This document shows, one piece after another, positions 34,531 to 43,631 of a DNA stretch of 64,000 nucleotides. This stretch comes from CAZCDS01 sp964497585 (GTDB lineage: Bacteria; Desulfobacterota; Desulfomonilia; Desulfomonilales; Desulfomonilaceae). The position numbers were made by a program, and so were the translations under genes. The DNA lies in contig CAZCDS010000003.1 in NCBI GenBank assembly GCA_964497585.1, forward strand, positions 186,001 through 250,000, written 5' to 3'. A model generated the notes under the pieces. That model saw only the letters and a program-made list of their open reading frames with translations, ran no database searches and was not told where the DNA came from. How positions within the stretch are numbered: position 1 is the first letter of the stretch; the number at the start of each line of letters is the position of its first letter.

Positions 34531-37071
34531 GTGAACAAGAGCGGCCGCCGGCCGGACCTAGCCTCAAGAGCCACCGGCTTGTTCGTCATCCTGCTACTCC
34601 TCGTCCCGACCCTTGTCATTGCTGACGGGATGGCTTTTGTTTACACCCCCACGTCATCCCTGGAACCGCTGGCAGTCAACGAGCAACGGGCGATCATAGC
34701 GCACAAGGACGGCATCCAGCGGATGTTCATCACCATCAACCTCGGAGATCGTTGGTCCGCGGACGAGGCCTCCCGTTCCGCGGTTTGGATCTTCCCCGTT
34801 CCCGGCAAGCCGGATCGGGCCGACGTGGAGGTGACGGACTTTAGCCCTGAACTCACGGGCGATGATGTTGAACGGGCTTTCAGAAATGCAACGGACGCGG
34901 CACTGCTCATTCCCATGGCGTCTCAACCCCACTTTGTCGCCGTTGTTCTTCCAGTGCTATTCGGCGCCCACGGCACGCGTTTCCTGGGGAGAATGCCTGA
35001 AGGAGCCCCCGGGGTGACCACTCACAAGACGGTGAATCGGTGGGGAATCCACGCGGAGTTGATCACCGCGGATTCGGTGGAGCGACTCGCCGACTACTTG
35101 CACGCCAAGAACGTGAAGGTGGCGCCCGGTCGCCTGAGTCCCTTCGCTCCCTATCTTTCGGATGAATATGCCCTGGTCGTGGCATGGATAAGCTCATACA
35201 AAGAGCTGATAAAGAAGTTCCCGCAGTTGACAGGGAAGCAAGGAATGAGAAGGCCCGCCCTGTATGTCGAGTTCCCGACCGACAAGCCCTTCTATCCCAT
35301 GCGACCCACGAGCGGATACGGAAAGAAATCCATCAAGGTCTCTCTGTATCTTGTGGGCTGGGTGTCGCCGGACAGGTCCGACTGGACGGCAGCCGAGAAA
35401 AAGGCCATGTCCCCGAGGGTCACGTACTGCGCGGGCAAAAGCCAAAAACTGAACAAGGGCTACCGTTCGTTTCTTTCGGTACGGGACAAGGATGCCGAAC
35501 GAACCGCCGAAAAAAGAGTGACCGGTGGGCGGCGAAGGGTCATGGAGAGATTCCTTGCGGTGCTTCCCAAAGACGAAGTGCGCTTCACGCGAGTCCGGAT
35601 CAGGAGGCCTGCAGAGAACTTCACCCGGGACTTCCGGTTCTCTCGCAACTCGCGTGTGTACATTATGCACAGCATCACCTCTTCACCTTGGGCGTTGGCA
35701 TCGGTAGTGATCGTCCTGCTGGCGGTGCTCTCTTTTGTCAGCGGAGGCATCAGCGGCAAGCTCGTCTTCGGGAAATGGAAGCCCTGGAGCCGCATGGGCC
35801 TCTGGAATTGCCTTACCATCGCGGCCCTTGTCGCTGCCACGTGGTGGTCCAGGAGAGATCCCGATCCCGATAGCCCCAAGGCCACCGTCTCCGCCCGTTG
35901 GGAGGCATTCGTCTTTGGTTTTTTGGTCTGCTTACCTCTACTCGTGTTGTTCTGCCGTCCCATCGCCGTTCCAGGCCTGTATAACACGATTCTTTGGCTG
36001 CTGGCGTGGATCTTCAGCGCCGCACTATTACTCATAGCGGCATGGATTGTTTCAAATCCTGGGTCAACCCCGTCGACGGGAAAAGACACGAATGCCGATG
36101 CCAAGAAGGCTCTCGTTCCCACAGGCATACCGGAGTCTTTTGTTCGCGTTGTCTTGATGTGCTTGCCAGCTCTGGCAATCGGGACGACTTTCTTCCTCGT
36201 TTTTTGGTTTCTTAAGCCCGCGGCCCGCTCGGTGCCCTACCTCCCGATGATCCTCGCCTTTTACCTGGGACAGTTTGTTCTGTACTGCACCCTGATTGCC
36301 GCTGGGCTGTTCTTGGTACCATGGATTGTTCGGAAAGGGCGATCAGCTTGGCGTCCGAAGAGGGAAGCCAATCGAGGGAGTGAGACCGAGCCCTTTTCCA
36401 GTCAGAAACCGGAGGCATTGATCCTGGGCGCGCTGACGTTCGTAGTCGTGGCTTTGGTTGTCTTGTCTATTCCGAATCTGCCGGAACACGGCGGCCTTGT
36501 GCGGATTGCGTACCTTGGTGTGATAACCGTTGAACTGTTCCTCGCGACGTGGGTTGTGTGGAAAGGAGCGTCAAACTCGATTTCAACGGAGGATCGGTTT
36601 TCTCCAGCTTGGCCCTTATGGATTGCCGTCCTGCTGATGCTTTTGCCGTTGATGGGGCTCCTCATATATGTTGCAGCCCTCCAGTTGGGTGGTGGTCCAA
36701 CGGTCTTTCTCGCAGGCGTGATCATGCTTGTGGCCTTACGCCACAGAATGCGCATCGCAAGCCTCATCAAAGAGATGACCTACAAGACAGCCGTTTCGAC
36801 TGTCTTCGTGGTTCTGGGAGTATTGTCCTACTTCTTTTTGATCGCGCGAGCAGCGTCAGCCCTTGTACCCGTCCTCCCAATGATACCGCGGGTAGCCGGG
36901 CGGGACGTCTTTGCCATCTTCGCGCTTCTTTCGGCGACATGGCTTCTGAAGGGAGAACTGCAGAAGCGGCCCACCAAAGCATTGCGCTTCGGCGTTCTCT
37001 TCTCGGTCGTCTTTACACTTTTGAACGTCGCGGCCTTTTTTGGCGTGAAGGCCTTGCTTGCTTCCCTCTGA
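34531..37071 (+). CDS. Large exported membrane protein, DUF2330-like N-terminal domain plus polytopic C-terminus
   Basis: 846 aa from GTG 34531, chosen because GGAAGGAGTGATT precedes it and a signal sequence follows directly (about residues 11-32, ending VIADG). The periplasmic part to about residue 385 begins GMAFVYTP and contains NEQRAIIAHKDGIQRMFITINL and SAVWIFPVPGKPDRADVEV. This is the pattern of DUF2330 proteins, which start with an exported domain of unknown function. About twelve membrane segments follow (residues about 390-845). An upstream in-frame extension of 97 codons is low complexity and overlaps repeat B, so it is rejected. Function unknown. Confidence 0.7.
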   Translation: MNKSGRRPDLASRATGLFVILLLLVPTLVIADGMAFVYTPTSSLEPLAVNEQRAIIAHKDGIQRMFITINLGDRWSADEASRSAVWIFPVPGKPDRADVEVTDFSPELTGDDVERAFRNATDAALLIPMASQPHFVAVVLPVLFGAHGTRFLGRMPEGAPGVTTHKTVNRWGIHAELITADSVERLADYLHAKNVKVAPGRLSPFAPYLSDEYALVVAWISSYKELIKKFPQLTGKQGMRRPALYVEFPTDKPFYPMRPTSGYGKKSIKVSLYLVGWVSPDRSDWTAAEKKAMSPRVTYCAGKSQKLNKGYRSFLSVRDKDAERTAEKRVTGGRRRVMERFLAVLPKDEVRFTRVRIRRPAENFTRDFRFSRNSRVYIMHSITSSPWALASVVIVLLAVLSFVSGGISGKLVFGKWKPWSRMGLWNCLTIAALVAATWWSRRDPDPDSPKATVSARWEAFVFGFLVCLPLLVLFCRPIAVPGLYNTILWLLAWIFSAALLLIAAWIVSNPGSTPSTGKDTNADAKKALVPTGIPESFVRVVLMCLPALAIGTTFFLVFWFLKPAARSVPYLPMILAFYLGQFVLYCTLIAAGLFLVPWIVRKGRSAWRPKREANRGSETEPFSSQKPEALILGALTFVVVALVVLSIPNLPEHGGLVRIAYLGVITVELFLATWVVWKGASNSISTEDRFSPAWPLWIAVLLMLLPLMGLLIYVAALQLGGGPTVFLAGVIMLVALRHRMRIASLIKEMTYKTAVSTVFVVLGVLSYFFLIARAASALVPVLPMIPRVAGRDVFAIFALLSATWLLKGELQKRPTKALRFGVLFSVVFTLLNVAAFFGVKALLASL

Positions 37072-37338
37072 ATACGGGACCTACTGCAGCAGGTCGGAAA
37101 TTCCGGTACAGGATGATCCGGGACGTGATTACAGCCTGGTTGTCACCGTGGCGAAACGCGGATCGGGGTCCGGGGCAGGCCCTTGCGTCCAGCACACGAC
37201 AAGAATCCTGAATTCGGCTTACGCTGGAATGACGGTCCAGCCCTCGCAGCGACAAGTGGTAAGAAGTGACCTGTCATGTAATATCAAGCTGTTATATCCA
37301 CCGGAGGCCGCTTGGGGTGAACTTCTTGTTCTTTTGGA

Positions 37339-37362
37339 GCCCAGACGCTGTAGCGTCTGGGC
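37339..37362. repeat. REP-like perfect hairpin
   Basis: GCCCAGACGC (37339-37348), loop TGTA, GCGTCTGGGC (37353-37362): a perfect 10-bp stem. No T-run follows, so it is not a terminator. Short GC-rich palindromes of this kind are typical of repetitive extragenic palindromes. Confidence 0.6.
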
Positions 37363-37546
37363 CACCCGAACCCGGACGGTCGTGGTACCCTCGACCGCGA
37401 CAAACGGGTTTTGCAACAGTTTCTGCGGCCTGGGAACGAGGATGACCTGCCTGTGGGACAGCAGGACACTGTGGCGGCCGTCGCCATCCCTTGACGTCAT
37501 CGCGGGGCCTACTGGCCTGAAACCATGGAGTTTCTGGGGAAGGGTC

Positions 37547-37580
37547 CGGGGAGGGGCTTTTTGGAAAAAGGCCCTCCCCG
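37547..37580. repeat. Long near-perfect intergenic hairpin (repeat copy D)
   Basis: The left arm from 37547 (CGGGGAGGGGCTTTTT) pairs with the right arm ending at 37580 (AAAAAGGCCCTCCCCG), with a single G-G mismatch and a very small loop. It lies 14 bases beyond the 3' end of the minus-strand gene at 37595-38278. On that strand it could help end transcription, since it includes a T-run on either strand. Confidence 0.65.
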
Positions 37581-37594
37581 ATGAATTATTTCCG

Positions 37595-38278
37595 TCAGCG
37601 AGCCCGCATTTTTAAGACTCGGGGTGTGAGTGCATGCTTACTGGCAAGGTACCGATGGAAGAGTGACTGCATTTTTCTCACGAGCGAGCGGTTGTTATGC
37701 AACACCTCAGGGAAACAGATTGCGTGGTACGTGATATTCAGCGACGTGTACTCACCGCGTTCCAGATCGAGGTACCGCACTTCATTGCAGTAATTGGGGT
37801 CGTAAACCTTGAGCAAATTCCGTTCGGGTAGCCACTGGTAGGCCAAAACCGCGTGGAGAACCGCTCCGCGAGGGCCCTTGTTCATCAGGAGAACCAGATG
37901 CGGTTCCCCCAAGAGCAGCCGAGCATGGAGTCGCCGATAGGCGACGGACTCAGCCCCGCGATTTCTGTTGCAGTAGTTTGCCTGAAGCGTAACGAGATGC
38001 TTGCTGTAAAACCGCTGCAATTCCTTTGCGATACGCCGCTGAGCCCTCTTGTCCAACACTTCCCTGAGGGTAGGGCCTCCCTGATTCGTCAGATAGTACC
38101 AGCGTGAGAAGGCAGCCATGGCGAAACACCAGCCAGGCGCGTTTGAAATGGAAAAGGAGTCTTTGGAAACGCTGAAGTATGCCTGAAGGTTTCCAACTCC
38201 ACCGGCAAAAACCAACCCGCTCACAGCAAGCGCGACCACCGCGATTCTAGCGGGGCGCGCACACAAAGATATCTTCAT
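37595..38278 (-). CDS. Exported papain-like cysteine peptidase candidate
   Basis: 227 aa from ATG 38278. A signal peptide covers about residues 1-32. The mature protein has APGWCFAMAAFSRWYY (candidate nucleophile Cys at the start of a helix), GAVLHAVLAYQW (candidate His) and LLKVYDPNYCNEV (candidate Asp/Asn). This Cys-His-Asp/Asn order and spacing is that of papain-fold (C1/C39-like) peptidases and transglutaminase-like proteins. No specific family is identified, so catalysis is inferred. The upstream promoter at 38314-38342 supports independent expression. Confidence 0.6.
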   Translation of the reverse strand: MKISLCARPARIAVVALAVSGLVFAGGVGNLQAYFSVSKDSFSISNAPGWCFAMAAFSRWYYLTNQGGPTLREVLDKRAQRRIAKELQRFYSKHLVTLQANYCNRNRGAESVAYRRLHARLLLGEPHLVLLMNKGPRGAVLHAVLAYQWLPERNLLKVYDPNYCNEVRYLDLERGEYTSLNITYHAICFPEVLHNNRSLVRKMQSLFHRYLASKHALTPRVLKMRAR

Positions 38279-38313
38279 ATCCAGACCCCGAAATAATAGA
38301 ACCAAGTTTGCCT

Positions 38314-38342
38314 AGTGTATCAAAAAACGCGTTAGATGACAA
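38314..38342 (-). promoter_or_regulatory. Sigma-70-type promoter for the exported cysteine-peptidase-like gene
   Basis: On the minus strand TTGTCA (38342-38337) and TACACT (38319-38314) are 17 bases apart. The start codon is about 36 bases downstream of the -10. The rest of the 38306-38661 gap shows nothing recognisable. Confidence 0.6.
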
Positions 38343-38661
38343 GATATTCTGACCCATGTATGAACCATGATATGAGAAGTCCCCTGCACGTGGCCACACG
38401 CCTGGCAATGCATACGCATTGAAAGGGATCTGGGAGGTGCGAGTATAAACTTCAAGAGACTCTACCAGCGCTGGCAGTCACGAAAATTTGGAGTATCAGC
38501 CGGCGGGAGATAAGGCGCGAAATACGTGAGCAAAGGTTCGTCTTGGAGACGCCTTGAAGAGAGAATAACGATGGGGCACGACGCGTTGGCCTGTGAGAGC
38601 TCTTGCGTCGCCGGAACTCCGCACTCTTTCAATGGGGAGGAAGTCTCCTGGCCAAGAGAGC

Positions 38662-38867
38662 CTAGCGCATCTCATCAAATCGATTCCAGGCCTCGGTCAC
38701 CAGGGCAAGGGTCTCCTGACTCTCTTGCTCCCACAGTTCACAGATCTCTTCCACGGTTAACCGTGCGTCAATAGCCGCCCTGACCTTGCCGACCCTCAAG
38801 GCCTTTTGACGGAACCGATCGAGGCGGCCGGCGACCATATCCTTGTCTGTTTGTACAGGTTTTTTTT
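38662..38867 (-). pseudogene. Out-of-frame C-terminal part of the AGMTD zinc-ribbon protein
   Basis: From the A8 run (complement of 38860-38867) the shifted frame reads KPVQTDKDMVAGRLDRF and continues through VRAAIDARLTVEEICELWEQ to a stop at 38662. It is a charged helical sequence that looks far more coding than the in-frame tail. Adding one A gives a protein of about 295 aa. It could be a homopolymer sequencing error, a real mutation, or transcriptional slippage on A8. ATG 38838 could also start it alone (58 aa), but its ribosome binding site is badly spaced. Confidence 0.5.
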
Positions 38868-39551
38868 CTCGGTATCGCCTTGGTTGGCAGGAAGTCTTTC
38901 CGCTGCTATGGCTACCGTGTCTACGTGGAGGCGAGGCCTGCGGTCGAGATCGGCCTTGGTGATGCTCCCGGCCGCGATCAGCTTCTTGAAGAGGCTTTGA
39001 AGGCCCCGAGCTGAAAGCCGATACTTTGCCATGAATTCCGCATCCGTCATGCCGGCCCTGACATCCTGGAGAACATCCTGGGCAACGACGATTCTCTTGT
39101 GCCTCGTTGCTTCTTTTTTCTCGGAATCGACCTTTTCAGAGGTTCCCGCCGTTTCTCTTGGCTGTGCTGCGTGTTCAGCGGGCTCGGCCCGGGAGGCATC
39201 CACGTCCGAGACGACGACCCCGCAGTTCGGGCACCGCTCGGGCTCCTTGGGCTGTGCCGTGCCGCACACGGGGCACTTCCACGGATGATGAAGTCCGGTC
39301 TCCGAAGCCTTTGGAGATCGTCCCATCGCCGCGTGTTCGAGAACTTCCTGTACCTCGACCGTCGAATCGACCGACCCCATTCGCTGATCAAGTTCAGATT
39401 GTTCGATCAATCCCACTCTTAAAAGCTGATCGAAGAGATCCTGGAGCCCCCATGCGGATAACCGGTGTTTCTCCATGAGGCCCGAATCGGTCATCCCGGC
39501 TCGCAAATCCTTAACGATTTCTTCCGCTTTTATGGTTCTCTTGGTTGCCAT
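38796..39551 (-). CDS. Zinc-ribbon protein with two AGMTD repeat domains (frameshifted near its end)
   Basis: 251 aa from ATG 39551. It contains two homologous modules of about 55 residues. The first (about 5-60) has DLRAGMTDSGLMEKHRLSAWG, the second (about 160-215) has DVRAGMTDAEFMAKYRLSARG. Each is followed by a LQ(D/S)LF(D/K)xL step and a GxIxxxxLDxR ending. A zinc ribbon lies between them (CPVCGTAQ, then CPNCGVVV). The role is unknown; such modules look like small DNA- or protein-binding units. The frame ends in an unconvincing tail just after a run of eight As, while a good-looking continuation lies in another frame (38662-38867). One extra A would join them. Confidence 0.6.
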   Translation of the reverse strand: MATKRTIKAEEIVKDLRAGMTDSGLMEKHRLSAWGLQDLFDQLLRVGLIEQSELDQRMGSVDSTVEVQEVLEHAAMGRSPKASETGLHHPWKCPVCGTAQPKEPERCPNCGVVVSDVDASRAEPAEHAAQPRETAGTSEKVDSEKKEATRHKRIVVAQDVLQDVRAGMTDAEFMAKYRLSARGLQSLFKKLIAAGSITKADLDRRPRLHVDTVAIAAERLPANQGDTEKKNLYKQTRIWSPAASIGSVKRP

Positions 39552-39822
39552 GCCACATGTCCTCTCCTCGCCCCTTGGCTCGGCTGCTTCCGATCTCAGC
39601 GCCGGGAGCCGCGCGGAGGAGGAATCCGGTCTTGAGAGAAAAGAATGGGCCGACAGGCCAAACAACTATGGAATTTCGATAACTCTACCATAAGTAGTGG
39701 AAAAAGCTAAGTAATATGAACTGACCATAGGCAGGCGCTGTGAAATTTCCGAAGGAGGGTTGCATGTGAATCCGCGGGGCGGTAAAGTCCTTGGCCGGGC
39801 ATTGCCGTCGAGAGGAGTCCTC

Positions 39823-42800
39823 ATGAATCTGATACTGCGTTCGGCAATAGCAAAGTTCGGATCAGCCGCTAAGGCAAAATTGGCGAATATAGCAGCGAAA
39901 GGTCAACCGGAAGACCAACTTCGCGCGCCTCTAGAGGAGTTGGTTGTGGATCTCGCGGAGCTTTGTGGGTTTGCCCGAAACGCAATGACGGTCGTCGGCG
40001 AATCGACAGTATCCGACCTGAGGACTCGGCCGGATTACGCTGTCACCGCCGAAAACGCGCTGGTTGGGTTCATCGAGGTAAAGGCACCTGGGAAAGGCGC
40101 TGACCCGAGACGATTCAGAGATCATCACGATAGGAATCAGTGGGAGAAGCTCCAATCGCTTCCTAATCTTCTCTACACTGATGGCAATGAGTTCGGTCTT
40201 TGTCGCAACGGCGAACTGATCGTTCCGGTCGTGCGTGTTAAAGGTGATGTGGAGCAATCCGGTAGGAAGCTTGACGCGCCACCCAGCTTGTTGAGCCTCT
40301 TCGAGGATTTCTTTCGTTGGGAACCCGTAGCTCCGCGCGAGCCCAAGCAGCTAGCAGAAATCAGCGCTCGGCTCTGCCGACTCTTGCGTGATGAGGTGAC
40401 CGAGCAGCTAGGGCTGAAGAGCCCGGCCCTCACAGCCCTCGCGAGCGACTGGAGAAAACTTCTCTTCCCTGATGCTTCCGATGCCCAATTCGCCGATGGG
40501 TACGCCCAGACAGTCACCTTCGGTATGCTCATGGCACGGGCCCGAGAGATTGAGCTTAGCCCTGGACTTGACCAGGTCGCCCGGCAAATCGGTCAAACGA
40601 ATTCACTGATCGGATCGGCCTTGCGCCTGCTTACGGACGACGTGGAGAACCAAGCCACCTTGAAGACTTCGCTGGGTACCTTGGTGCGAGTGCTTGATGT
40701 GGTTGACTGGCCAACGATTAGTAAAGGTAATCCAGACGCGTGGCTCTATTTCTACGAAAGTTTTCTGGAAGTCTACGACAACGAGCTTCGCAAACAGACA
40801 GGGTCATATTACACACCCCCCGAAGTCGTCAGCGCAATGGTTCGGCTTGTCGATGAGGCGCTGAGAAGTCCGATGCGCTTTGGACTTGGGACTGGCCTCG
40901 CTTCGCCGGCGGTCACGATCGCAGATCCGGCAGTCGGCACTGGCACGTTCCTCCTCGGCATATTGAGCATGATTGCCAAATCGGTTGACACTGACGAAGG
41001 ACCCGGCGCGGTGCCTGCGGCGATCAATGATGCAATGAATCGTCTCATCGGGTTCGAAATCCAACTGGGTCCGTTCGCTGTGGCACAGTTGCGTCTTCTT
41101 GCCGAAGTCGCCGAACTGACCAGAGCCGTGCCGACGAAACCTTTACGCATGTTCGTCACGGATACACTCGGAAATCCTTACATTGAGCAGGAATGGTTCC
41201 CTGCGATTCTTGGTCCGATTGCCGAATCGCGGCAGTCGGCGAATGAGATTAAGCGACAAGAACCTATCACGGTTGTCATCGGGAATCCGCCGTACAGGGA
41301 GAAGGCGAAGGGGCATGGCGGCTGGATCGAGGAGGGCAGCCCGAATTCACCGGAGCCCCCGCCGCTGACCGTGTGGATGCCGCCCCCTCATTGGGGCATC
41401 AGTGCTCACGTGAAACACCTGCGGAACCTGTATATCTACTTTTGGCGTTGGGCCACCTGGAAGGTGTTTGACCACAGCTCGGGCACGAGAACGGGCATCG
41501 TATGCTTTATTTCGGTGGCAGGTTTCCTCAATGGGCCGGGCTTCGAGAAGATGCGCGACTACCTGCGTCGGACTGCAGACGAGATTTGGGTGATCGACTG
41601 CTCACCGGAGGGACACCAGCCGGAAGTGAACACAAGGGTCTTTGAGGCTGTGCAGCAGCCCGTGTGTATTGTCCTTGCTTCACGCGCGCGGCATACTGAT
41701 GCTGAGGTTCCCGCGAAGGTGCGATTCCGGGCGCTCCCTCCGGGGCACCGGCAGGTAAAATTCGATACACTCGGGCAGTTGACGCTGGACTCTGAGGATT
41801 GGCACGTGTGTCCATCAGAATGGCGAGCCCCCTTCCTGCCGGAGTCAGCGGGATCGTGGCCTACATATCCCGCATTAGAGGATCTCTTCCTTTACAACGG
41901 CTCTGGTGTCATGCCCGGTCGTACATGGGTCATTGCCCCTGACGCGGAATCGTTGCGGCAACGTTGGAAGGTACTCATCGATGCGCCGAGCGATCAGAAA
42001 GAGGCCCTGTTTCACCCCCACCTTGTCAAGGGGCAACCAGGAGATAGACACAGCAAGCGGGTTGTACCGGGGGGGTTGCCAGGCCACGAGGCGCGTAGCA
42101 TTGCGGTCGCTGACGACAATGCGGTCTGTATCCCGCCCATACGGTATGGCTTCCGTTCGTTTGATCGGCAGTGGATCATACCTGACAAGCGGCTCATCAA
42201 TCGGCCTAATCCGGAGCTGTGGGACGTCTACTCGGAGCGCCAAGTGCATCTGACCGCTGTCACGCGCACATCACCATCAGCCGGTCCCGCAGTCACCTTC
42301 ACCGCGCTGATTCCTGATCTCGACCATTTCAAAGGATCGTTTGGTGGCCGCGTCTTCCCGCTCTGGCGTGACTCCGATGCTAGAGTATCTAACGTTCCGA
42401 CCAATCTGCTTACATATCTCGGAGAACGGTACGGGCGTCCCGTGACTGCCGAGGATCTGATGTCTTATATTGCTGGAGTGGCGGCGAACCCGGCCTTTAC
42501 CGCCCGTTTCCAATCCGATTTGGTCCAGCCGGGCCTAAGAATTCCACTGACGGCAGCCCCCCCGCTTTTCACAAATGCTGTTGAACTCGGACGCCGTGTG
42601 ATCTGGCTTCACACATTCGGCGAGAGATTTGTTGATCCCAGTGATGGGAGGCCAACCGGGCCGCCTCGGATGCCGCGGGGAGACGCGCCTCGGATTCCTA
42701 TCGAGGGAGCCATTCCGGAAAATCCCCACGAGATGCCGGACACCATTGACTACGACTCGACCAAGCGCAAACTCCTGATTGGAGGCGGATTCGTGGAGAA

Positions 42801-43167
42801 CGTGGCCCCCGAAGTGTGGGCGTACGAGGTTTCGGGCAAGCCGGTTCTACGTCACTGGTTCAGCTATCGCAAAGCAAACCGCGAACGACCGATCATTGGG
42901 ACTCGGCGACCTCCGTCCAAGCTGGGCGACATCCAGCCGGATCACTGGCTGTCTGAATACACAACGGAACTCATTAACGTGCTCAACGTGCTTGGGCTGC
43001 TTGTCGAACTCGAACCGTCGCAGGCTGACCTCCTTGAGCAGATTTGTTCATCGGACATCATTGCTGCAGACGAACTTGGCACGGCGCGTGCACACGGCAA
43101 ACCAACTGCTACGGCACGCAAGACCGTCCCCACGGACTCGTCAAAGCAGTTGCACATACTTTTCTGA
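39823..43167 (+). CDS. Single-chain restriction-modification enzyme (type IIG/ISP-like)
   Basis: 1114 aa from ATG 39823 (AGAGGAG upstream; a longer frame starts at 39760 but lacks family-like sequence). Residues about 65-90 carry a PD-(D/E)xK nuclease site: RPDYAVTAENA (D71) followed by FIEVKAPG (E85-x-K87). A helical connector leads to an N6-adenine methyltransferase with GSYYTPPEVV (motif X), DPAVGTGTFLLG (motif I, about 368-377) and IGNPPY (motif IV, 488-491). The C-terminal 500 residues would be the target-recognition part. There is no helicase domain, which separates it from classic type ISP enzymes. No separate methylase or specificity subunit is nearby. Recognition site unknown. Confidence 0.88.
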   Translation: MNLILRSAIAKFGSAAKAKLANIAAKGQPEDQLRAPLEELVVDLAELCGFARNAMTVVGESTVSDLRTRPDYAVTAENALVGFIEVKAPGKGADPRRFRDHHDRNQWEKLQSLPNLLYTDGNEFGLCRNGELIVPVVRVKGDVEQSGRKLDAPPSLLSLFEDFFRWEPVAPREPKQLAEISARLCRLLRDEVTEQLGLKSPALTALASDWRKLLFPDASDAQFADGYAQTVTFGMLMARAREIELSPGLDQVARQIGQTNSLIGSALRLLTDDVENQATLKTSLGTLVRVLDVVDWPTISKGNPDAWLYFYESFLEVYDNELRKQTGSYYTPPEVVSAMVRLVDEALRSPMRFGLGTGLASPAVTIADPAVGTGTFLLGILSMIAKSVDTDEGPGAVPAAINDAMNRLIGFEIQLGPFAVAQLRLLAEVAELTRAVPTKPLRMFVTDTLGNPYIEQEWFPAILGPIAESRQSANEIKRQEPITVVIGNPPYREKAKGHGGWIEEGSPNSPEPPPLTVWMPPPHWGISAHVKHLRNLYIYFWRWATWKVFDHSSGTRTGIVCFISVAGFLNGPGFEKMRDYLRRTADEIWVIDCSPEGHQPEVNTRVFEAVQQPVCIVLASRARHTDAEVPAKVRFRALPPGHRQVKFDTLGQLTLDSEDWHVCPSEWRAPFLPESAGSWPTYPALEDLFLYNGSGVMPGRTWVIAPDAESLRQRWKVLIDAPSDQKEALFHPHLVKGQPGDRHSKRVVPGGLPGHEARSIAVADDNAVCIPPIRYGFRSFDRQWIIPDKRLINRPNPELWDVYSERQVHLTAVTRTSPSAGPAVTFTALIPDLDHFKGSFGGRVFPLWRDSDARVSNVPTNLLTYLGERYGRPVTAEDLMSYIAGVAANPAFTARFQSDLVQPGLRIPLTAAPPLFTNAVELGRRVIWLHTFGERFVDPSDGRPTGPPRMPRGDAPRIPIEGAIPENPHEMPDTIDYDSTKRKLLIGGGFVENVAPEVWAYEVSGKPVLRHWFSYRKANRERPIIGTRRPPSKLGDIQPDHWLSEYTTELINVLNVLGLLVELEPSQADLLEQICSSDIIAADELGTARAHGKPTATARKTVPTDSSKQLHILF

Positions 43168-43393
43168 GGGAATCGCGGTTCAGAAGCCACCGGGAGGAGA
43201 GTTGTCGCGCCACAGGGTCTCACTACTCGCCGTCAGCCAAGCATCTCCGTTAAATGCCCCCCGGCTTCCCCGGGGCTCATTTGGCTCCGCAAGTCGTCAC
43301 GACGAAAGGTGGAGGGATACAGGGAGAGTTGGCGGTTAGGCCTGGGGCAGTGCACCCCACGGTGCAGGCCGTCAAGCGGCTATTGGACGACTA

Positions 43394-43630
43394 TCAGGAT
43401 CGTGGTCTCCCATAACTACCTGTATTCTTGTGACAAGTAATACACATGGCCACCAGATTACTCAAGGTGTCCGGTCCACCAGCGGTCCTGTGATGGGCTT
43501 CCCAGCCAGGTCCGAGCTTACGAGGGCATCTTGTGCCAGGTGAATGGTGGTTGCAGACCTTCATGGTGCATTCGCATTGACCACCAGCTCTTTCAAGAAG
43601 TTTCTTTCTGGTTTCATCATTGATTGACAT
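43394..43630 (-). CDS. Small HNH endonuclease
   Basis: 78 aa. After an N-terminal helix come ERAGGQCEC and a second Cys pair region (KVCNHH). The HNH core WEAHHRTAGGPDTLSNLVAMCITCHKNT then carries the His-His, the Asn and the C-x-x-C zinc-binding residues. HNH proteins of this size occur in phages, introns and defence loci. It ends 226 bases after the restriction-modification gene, on the opposite strand. AAGGAG lies about ten bases before ATG 43630. Confidence 0.8.
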   Translation of the reverse strand: MSINDETRKKLLERAGGQCECTMKVCNHHSPGTRCPRKLGPGWEAHHRTAGGPDTLSNLVAMCITCHKNTGSYGRPRS

Positions 43631-43631
43631 T

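Larger units (their letters stand above)
37072..37594. other. Intergenic region rich in repeat-like hairpins
   Basis: 523 bases without a supported gene. It holds the perfect hairpin at 37339-37362 and the long hairpin at 37547-37580 (listed separately). It also holds a stretch at about 37196-37240 (GAATCCTGAATTCGGCTTACGCTGG in pattern) that resembles a degenerate interspersed repeat of the 'GGGAATGACGG' type common in many genomes. Confidence 0.5.

Noticed and set aside
41402..41417. parS-like stretch inside the restriction-modification gene
   Set aside because: 12 of 16 matches with a broken left half, inside coding sequence; chance.
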